Assembly: GCF_000425185.1 (NCBI RefSeq)
Contig: NZ_AULH01000010.1
Location: 1 to 64,000 of the forward strand
DNA from: Pleomorphomonas koreensis DSM 23070
GTDB taxonomy: Bacteria > Pseudomonadota > Alphaproteobacteria > Rhizobiales > Pleomorphomonadaceae
Direction of reading: 5' to 3'
Length of the DNA: 64,000 nt
Below, piece by piece: positions 59,103 to 64,000 of this stretch. The position numbers and the translations under genes are program-made. Each line of letters opens with the position of its first letter. The stretch's first letter is position 1. The notes under the pieces are model-generated. The model saw only the letters and a program-made list of their open reading frames with translations, was not told the DNA's origin and searched no databases.

Positions 59103-61334
59103 TCACAGGAAGTTCTGCGGGTCGACATCGACATAGGCCTCGACGCCGCGCGTCGGCCGGTCGGCGGCGGCGATCCAGGCGCGCATGTAGGCGGAAAGGT
59201 CAGTGTCGCGGCCCGAGTGGGCGAGGAGGCGGAAGCGGTGGCGGCCGCGCACCACGGCCAACGCCGCCTCGGCCGGGCCGAGCACCTCGACTGCCGGGTC
59301 GGCCGGCGCCATGCGGGCGAGGTGGCGGGCGTGATCCTCGGCCAGCTCCCGGCTGGGACCGGACACCAGGATGGCGGCGAGGCGGCCGAACGGCGGCAGA
59401 CCCGCCCGTTCGCGCTCGGCCAGCTCGGTGCGATAGAAGCGCTCGGCGTCGCCGGAGACCAGCGCCTCGATCACCGGATTGTCCGGCGCGTAGGTCTGCA
59501 GGAGGCCGAGGCCCTTGCCGATCACCCGGCCGGCGCGGCCGGTGACCTGGGCCAGGAGCTGGAAGGTGCGCTCGGCGGCGCGCGGGTCGCCCTGGGCGAG
59601 ACCGAGATCGGCGTCGACGACGCCGACCAGCGTCAGCTTGGGGAAGGTGTGGCCCTTGGCCACCATCTGCGTGCCGACGACGATGTCGCAGTCGCCTTTG
59701 GCTACCGCCTCGAACTCGGCCCTGAGGCGCTGGACGCCGCCGCCGATGTCCGACGACAGCACGACGGTGCGCTTGTCGGGCAGCAGCGCGGCGATCTCCT
59801 CGGCGACGCGCTCGACGCCGGGACCGCAGGCGACGAGGCTGTCGAGGGTGCCGCAGGCCGGGCAGGCGTCCGGCCGGGGTACCGAATGGCCGCAGTGGTG
59901 GCAGACCAGCCGGCCGCGGAAGCGGTGCTCGACCAGCCAGGCCGAGCATTGCGGACACTGGAACCGGTGGCCGCAGGAGCGGCAGAGGGTGAGCGGCGCG
60001 TAGCCGCGCCGGTTGAGGAACAGCATGGCCTGCTCGCCGCGCTCCGTCGTCTCGCGGATGGCGGCGACTAGGCCGGGGGCGAGGAAGCGGCCGCGCGGCG
60101 GCCCGGCCTTGCGCATGTCCAGAGCGTAGAGGCTCGGCAGGTCGCGGCCGGTGGCGCGGGCCGGCAGGACGATGTGGCGATAGCGGCCGCGCGTCGCGTT
60201 GACGCGGCTTTCCAGCGACGGCGTTGCGGAAGCAAGGATCACCGGCACCTTTTCCAGCCGGCCGCGCACCACCGCCATGTCGCGGGCGTGGTAGCTCGCC
60301 CATTCCTCCTGCTTGTAGGCGCCGTCGTGCTCCTCGTCGACGACGATCAGGCCGAGGTCGGAGAACGGCAGGAACAGCGCCGAGCGGGCGCCGACCACCA
60401 CGCGCGCCTCGCCGAGCGCCACCGCCCGCCAGGTGCGGGCGCGCATCTTCGGGCCGACGTCGGAGTGCCATTCGGCCGGCAGCGCGCCGAAGCGCTCGGA
60501 GAAGCGTTCGAGGAAGGCGCGGGTGAGCGCGATCTCCGGCACCAGGATCAATGCCTGCCGACCGGCCCGGAGCGTGTCGGCCACCGCCTCGAGATAGACC
60601 TCGGTCTTGCCCGAACCGGTGACGCCGTCGATCAGCGTCACGCCATCGGGGCCGGCGGCGCGCAGCCGCTCGACGGCGGCGGCCTGGTCGGGCGTCAGCT
60701 CGATCGGGTTGAAATCGGGCTCCGGCGGGCGGAACGGCCGGCCGGGCGGCAGGTCGACCTCGGCCAGCGTGCCGGCGGCGACGAGGCCGTCGACCACCGA
60801 CGACGACACGCCGGCCGCCGCCGCGAGGCCGGCCCGCGTCCAGGCCTGACCTTCGTTTTCCGACAGCAGGTCCAGCAGCCGGCGGCGGGCGTCGGTGAGC
60901 CGTTCGGGCGGCGGGCCGGCCAGGATGAGGCCGCGGATGGGCGGCTCCGGCGCCAGCGCCTCGGGCGCCCGCAGCACCATGCGCAGCACCATGCCGCGCG
61001 GCGTCAGCGTGTAGCGGGCCACCCAGTCGACGAAGGTCAGCATCTCCGGCGTCAGCGGCGGTGCATCGAAGGCGCCCTCGATCGGCCTCAGGCGGTTCGA
61101 CGACGCCGACAGCTCGGGCGGCTCGGCGGTGACGACGCCGACCACCTTGCGCGGGCCGAGCGGCACCTGGACGATCGAGCCCGGTCCCACGTCGAGCCCG
61201 CGCGGCACGCGGTAGGAATAGGAGAGGTCGAGGCCGACCGGGGTCAGCACCTGCACCACCTCGCCGCCCCCCGATCGGGGAGCGTCCTTGCCGAACAGGT
61301 CGTGGAGTGGGCTGTCTGGTTTTTCCTGGGGCAT
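59103..61334 (-). CDS. priA: Primosomal protein N' (replication restart helicase PriA)
   Basis: This 743-aa 3'-5' DNA helicase restarts stalled forks. It has the N-terminal 3'-DNA-binding domain ('VGLDLSYSYRVPRGLDVGPG'), Walker A 'LIDGVTGSGKTEVYLEAVAD', the DEEH box in 'GLIVVDEEHDGAYKQEEWAS', and the zinc-binding cysteines 'LCRSCGHRFQCPQCSAWL' and 'LVCHHCGHSVPRPDACPACG'. The 'QVTGRAGRVIGKGLGLLQTY' motif VI follows. ATG 61334 gives 'MPQEKPDSPLHDLFGKDAP'; upstream open frame runs into the divergent pyridoxal kinase gene and is not used. Confidence 0.97.
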   Translation of the reverse strand: MPQEKPDSPLHDLFGKDAPRSGGGEVVQVLTPVGLDLSYSYRVPRGLDVGPGSIVQVPLGPRKVVGVVTAEPPELSASSNRLRPIEGAFDAPPLTPEMLTFVDWVARYTLTPRGMVLRMVLRAPEALAPEPPIRGLILAGPPPERLTDARRRLLDLLSENEGQAWTRAGLAAAAGVSSSVVDGLVAAGTLAEVDLPPGRPFRPPEPDFNPIELTPDQAAAVERLRAAGPDGVTLIDGVTGSGKTEVYLEAVADTLRAGRQALILVPEIALTRAFLERFSERFGALPAEWHSDVGPKMRARTWRAVALGEARVVVGARSALFLPFSDLGLIVVDEEHDGAYKQEEWASYHARDMAVVRGRLEKVPVILASATPSLESRVNATRGRYRHIVLPARATGRDLPSLYALDMRKAGPPRGRFLAPGLVAAIRETTERGEQAMLFLNRRGYAPLTLCRSCGHRFQCPQCSAWLVEHRFRGRLVCHHCGHSVPRPDACPACGTLDSLVACGPGVERVAEEIAALLPDKRTVVLSSDIGGGVQRLRAEFEAVAKGDCDIVVGTQMVAKGHTFPKLTLVGVVDADLGLAQGDPRAAERTFQLLAQVTGRAGRVIGKGLGLLQTYAPDNPVIEALVSGDAERFYRTELAERERAGLPPFGRLAAILVSGPSRELAEDHARHLARMAPADPAVEVLGPAEAALAVVRGRHRFRLLAHSGRDTDLSAYMRAWIAAADRPTRGVEAYVDVDPQNFL

Positions 61335-61424
61335 CGGCTGATTCGGGATGTGCAACGGGCCATCATAGGCTAAACGGAGGGCCGCCGCCCCGCCAAGCCG
61401 CCCGAGCCGCAAGAGCCGCCCGCC

Positions 61425-62306
61425 ATGAGCCTGCCCGCCGTCATCGTCCTGTCCTCCTTCGTCGCCCGCGGCTCGGTGGGCGCCCGCGCCGCCTTCGCGC
61501 TGGAGCGGCTCGGCCATCGCGTCTGGACGCTGCCGACCGTCGTGCTGCCCTGGCACCCCGGCCACGGCCGCGGCCACCGCATGGTGCTGCCGGAAGCCGA
61601 CTTCGCGGCGCTCAGCGCCGATCTCGCCCGCGCGCCCTGGCTGTCCGAGGTGGGCGGCATCATCACCGGCTATCTCGGCTCGGCCGGTCAGGCGGAGGCC
61701 GCCGCCAGCCTGGTCGCCGCCGTCAAGGCCGTCAACCCAGGGGCGCTGCACCTGTCCGATCCGGTGATCGGCGATGGCGGCAGCCTCTACGTGCCCGAGC
61801 CGGTGGCGATGGCCCAGCGCGATCGCCTCGTCGCCATCGCCGATGTCGCCACGCCCAACCGCTTTGAACTCGGCTGGCTGACCGGCCGGCCGGTGGAGAC
61901 GCTCATCGACATCACCACGGCGGCGCGGGTGCTCGGGCCGGCGCGCGTCGTCGTCACCTCGGCGCCGGCGCTGATGGCCGGCAAGATCGCCTCGGCGCTG
62001 GTCACCGAGGCGGACACCCTCGTCGCCGAGACCCAGAAGATCGACGGCGCTCCCAACGGCACCGGCGACCTGTTCGCGGCGCTGTTCCTGTCGCGCCTGA
62101 TCACCGGCGCCTCCGACGAGGCGGCGCTCGCCGCCGCATCGGCCTCCACCTTCGAGGTGATCGCCCGCTCAGTGAAGGCCGGCGCCGGCGAGCTGGAACT
62201 GATGGCCGAGCAGGAGTCGCTGGTGCGGCCGATGACCATGGTCGACATCCGTCGCCTCGCCACCCGTCGCCGCGCCGTCCGGCCGGCGGCGATCGACGGG
62301 CCGTGA
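61425..62306 (+). CDS. pdxY: Pyridoxal kinase PdxY
   Basis: This 293-aa ribokinase-fold enzyme phosphorylates pyridoxal in the vitamin B6 salvage pathway. Features are 'SSFVARGSVGARAAFALERL', 'LPTVVLPWHPGHGRGHRMVL', the 'DPVIGDGGSLYVPEPV' segment, 'ATPNRFELGWLTGRPV' and the catalytic 'NGTGDLFAALFLSRLITG' near the C-terminus. It is divergent from priA across 90 bases and is followed by a terminator. Confidence 0.93.
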   Translation: MSLPAVIVLSSFVARGSVGARAAFALERLGHRVWTLPTVVLPWHPGHGRGHRMVLPEADFAALSADLARAPWLSEVGGIITGYLGSAGQAEAAASLVAAVKAVNPGALHLSDPVIGDGGSLYVPEPVAMAQRDRLVAIADVATPNRFELGWLTGRPVETLIDITTAARVLGPARVVVTSAPALMAGKIASALVTEADTLVAETQKIDGAPNGTGDLFAALFLSRLITGASDEAALAAASASTFEVIARSVKAGAGELELMAEQESLVRPMTMVDIRRLATRRRAVRPAAIDGP

Positions 62307-62351
62307 TGGTGTGCGGTTGACGTGGATACGTAGACCTTCGTATAAGCGTCG

Positions 62352-62382
62352 CGGCGGGGAAACGCCCGCCGTTCCCCTTTTT
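62352..62382 (+). terminator. Terminator after pdxY
   Basis: CGGCGGG (62352-62358) pairs with CCCGCCG (62365-62371), with GAAACG between, and TTCCCCTTTTT follows. It is 46 bases after the pdxY stop. Confidence 0.6.
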
Positions 62383-62389
62383 GATGTGC

Positions 62390-62434
62390 GCATCGGATTT
62401 TTCCGAGAAGTGGCACCACTTTTCGGTCCGATGC
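62390..62434. repeat. Intergenic palindrome of the GCATCGG...CCGATGC type
   Basis: GCATCGGA and TCCGATGC bound the element, with CCGAGAAGTGG and CCACTTTTCGG pairing inside after a T-rich bulge. It shares outer and inner words with the repeat at 27197-27236. It lies in the leader of the carbonic anhydrase gene. Confidence 0.75.
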
Positions 62435-62453
62435 TCCAGCCGGAGCGTTCCCG

Positions 62454-63146
62454 ATGACCGAACCGAAAGCCTCCCTTCGCCCGCCGCTGCCTGCCTCGTT
62501 TCCGGGGCGCCTGACGACCGGTTACGAGGCTTTTCGCGACGGCCGCTACAAGTTCGAGCACAGCCGCTACAAGCGCCTCGCCGCCGAGGGGCAGAAGCCG
62601 CAGATCATGATCATCGGCTGTTCGGACAGCCGCGTGTCGCCGGAGGTGATCTTCGACGCCGGGCCGGGCGAGATCTTCGTCGTCCGCAACGTCGCCAACA
62701 TCGTGCCGCCCTACACGCCGGACGGCGAGACGCACGGCACCTCGGCCGCGCTCGAATTCGCCGTGGTGGCGCTCGCCGTGCGCCATATCGTGATCATGGG
62801 CCACGGCCGCTGCGGCGGCATCGCGGCGGCGCTCGGCGCCGGCGATCCGCTGACGCCGACCGACTTCATCGGCAAGTGGGTGTCGGTGCTCGACGACACC
62901 GCCGAGCGGGTACGCTGCGATCATGCCATCGCGCCGTCGCTGCGCTATACCGCGCTGGAGCACGAGGCGATCAAGGTGTCGCTCGGCAATCTCCTCGACT
63001 ATCCCTTCGTGAAAGCCCGCGTCGCCTCGGGCGATCTCGCCCTGCACGGCGCCTGGTTCGACGTCTCCGAGGGGGCGTTGCACGTGCTCGATCGCGACAG
63101 CGGCGATTTTGCCGTCCTCGCCGGTACGCTTCCTCTTGAACCTTGA
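62454..63146 (+). CDS. Beta-class carbonic anhydrase
   Basis: This 230-aa zinc enzyme hydrates CO2 to bicarbonate. The zinc site is complete: Cys and Asp in 'IIGCSDSRVSPEVIFDAGPG' and His and Cys in 'IVIMGHGRCGGIAAAL'. 'IFVVRNVANIVPPYTPDG' is also conserved. Bicarbonate feeds carboxylases such as acetyl-CoA carboxylase (accA in this window). A GGAGCG site precedes the ATG. Confidence 0.96.
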   Translation: MTEPKASLRPPLPASFPGRLTTGYEAFRDGRYKFEHSRYKRLAAEGQKPQIMIIGCSDSRVSPEVIFDAGPGEIFVVRNVANIVPPYTPDGETHGTSAALEFAVVALAVRHIVIMGHGRCGGIAAALGAGDPLTPTDFIGKWVSVLDDTAERVRCDHAIAPSLRYTALEHEAIKVSLGNLLDYPFVKARVASGDLALHGAWFDVSEGALHVLDRDSGDFAVLAGTLPLEP

Positions 63147-63221
63147 CGGCAAGGCGATTACGGCTAGCGCCCGTATCCGGCCGACGGCCGGCGCCCCCCT
63201 TCAAGTTCCAAGGATGCGACG

Positions 63222-64000
63222 ATGCTCAAGAATTCGCTGTTCCTGCTGCCTGGCGACGGCATCGGCCCGGAGATCATGGCCGAGGTCGAGACGATCGTCG
63301 CCTTCCTGAACGACAAGGGGCTGACCGACTTCTCGCTCGACCGGGGTCTGGTCGGCGGTTCGGCCTATGACGCGCACGGCGCCGCCATCTCGGAAGCCGA
63401 CATGCAGAAGGCGCTCGCCGCCGACGCGGTGCTGTTCGGCGCCGTCGGCGGTCCCAAGTGGGACGGCGTGCCCTACGAGTGCCGGCCGGAAGCCGGCCTC
63501 CTGCGCCTGCGCAAAGACCTCGGCCTGTTCGCCAACCTGCGGCCGGCCATCTGCTATCCGGCCTTGGCCGACGCCTCGTCGCTGAAGCGCGAGGTGGTGG
63601 AAGGCCTCGACATCCTGATCGTCCGAGAGCTGACCGGCGGCGTCTATTTCGGCGAGCCGAAGGAGATCGTCACGCTGGAGAACGGCGAGAAGCGCGCCGT
63701 CGACACGCAGGTCTATACGACGCACGAGATCGAGCGCATCGCCCGCGTCGCCTTCGATCTCGCCAAAGCGAGGAACGGCCGCGTCTCCTCGTCCGAGAAG
63801 CGCAACGTCATGAAGTCGGGCGTGCTGTGGAACCAGGTGGTGACCCGGATCGGCAAGGAAGAATATCCGGAGGTCAAGCTCGACCACATCCTCGCCGACA
63901 ACTGCGCCATGCAGCTGGTGCGCCGGCCCAAGCAGTTCGACGTCATCCTCACCGACAACCTGTTCGGGGACGTGCTGTCGGATATCGGCGCCATGCTGAC
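63222..64000 (+). CDS. leuB: 3-Isopropylmalate dehydrogenase, N-terminal part
   Basis: The right edge cuts this gene after about 259 codons (full length near 370). LeuB oxidises 3-isopropylmalate in leucine synthesis. It starts 'MLKNSLFLLPGDGIGPEIMA' and contains 'LLRLRKDLGLFANLRPAICY', 'DILIVRELTGGVYFGEPKEI' and 'VILTDNLFGDVLSDIGAML', which hold substrate-binding arginines and the metal-binding aspartate. AAGGA precedes the ATG. Confidence 0.97.
   Translation, partial: MLKNSLFLLPGDGIGPEIMAEVETIVAFLNDKGLTDFSLDRGLVGGSAYDAHGAAISEADMQKALAADAVLFGAVGGPKWDGVPYECRPEAGLLRLRKDLGLFANLRPAICYPALADASSLKREVVEGLDILIVRELTGGVYFGEPKEIVTLENGEKRAVDTQVYTTHEIERIARVAFDLAKARNGRVSSSEKRNVMKSGVLWNQVVTRIGKEEYPEVKLDHILADNCAMQLVRRPKQFDVILTDNLFGDVLSDIGAML

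Overview
The window looks like a chromosomal stretch of a high-GC alphaproteobacterium, most likely of the order Hyphomicrobiales (Rhizobiales). This rests on gene order and family content: cobS-cobT next to a J-domain gene and bolA; a Suv3-like helicase followed by an S4 protein, fdxA and carD; an atpHAGDC operon; two promoters matching the alphaproteobacterial general-stress (EcfG) consensus; and intergenic palindromes of a type common in this order. No genus can be named safely. I see no prophage, insertion sequence or CRISPR array.

1-16.7 kb is a sugar-uptake region of two divergent operons. The leftward one (9023 to 365) encodes an RpiR/SIS regulator, a two-subunit transketolase, a solute-binding protein, two permeases, an FGGY kinase and an ABC ATPase. 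A convergent, truncated AGE-family epimerase/isomerase gene lies at the left edge. The rightward one (9304 to 16691) encodes a LacI regulator, a probably Tat-exported solute-binding protein, two permeases, a 702-aa ADP-ribosylglycohydrolase-fold protein and an ABC ATPase. The 280-bp divergent spacer holds a direct repeat on the rpiR side and a near-perfect 29-bp palindrome over the likely lacI promoter.

16.7-33.5 kb is mostly housekeeping: cytochrome b561, MsrB, inorganic pyrophosphatase, a GNAT enzyme, an L,D-transpeptidase, accA, xerD, aroK-aroB, a CorC/CNNM protein, BolA, a J-domain protein, cobS-cobT, a phytase-like esterase, an Rsm22 methyltransferase and a VUT-family transporter. 33.6-44.6 kb holds rpmB, a DUF3108 protein behind a stress-type promoter, the helicase/S4/fdxA/carD group, a pirin, an M48 lipoprotein metalloprotease, a degenerate nuclease-like protein and tRNA-Arg(CCU).

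44.6-53.6 kb starts with a GlsB/YmgE stress membrane protein under an EcfG-type promoter. It is followed by a complete candidate 2-deoxyribose system: deoC, ribose-type ABC transporter, aldose-epimerase-like protein and ribokinase-family kinase, with a divergent DeoR regulator and a 22-bp palindrome between them. The pentose phosphate made by the kinase would be split by DeoC to glyceraldehyde 3-phosphate and acetaldehyde. 53.8-64 kb carries atpHAGDC, priA, a pyridoxal kinase, a beta-carbonic anhydrase and the start of leuB.

The points most worth follow-up are the glycohydrolase-fold protein inside a sugar ABC operon, the isomerase/kinase/split-transketolase set, the two EcfG-type promoters, the operator-like palindromes, and the presence of stem-loops just downstream of the solute-binding-protein gene in all three sugar ABC operons.
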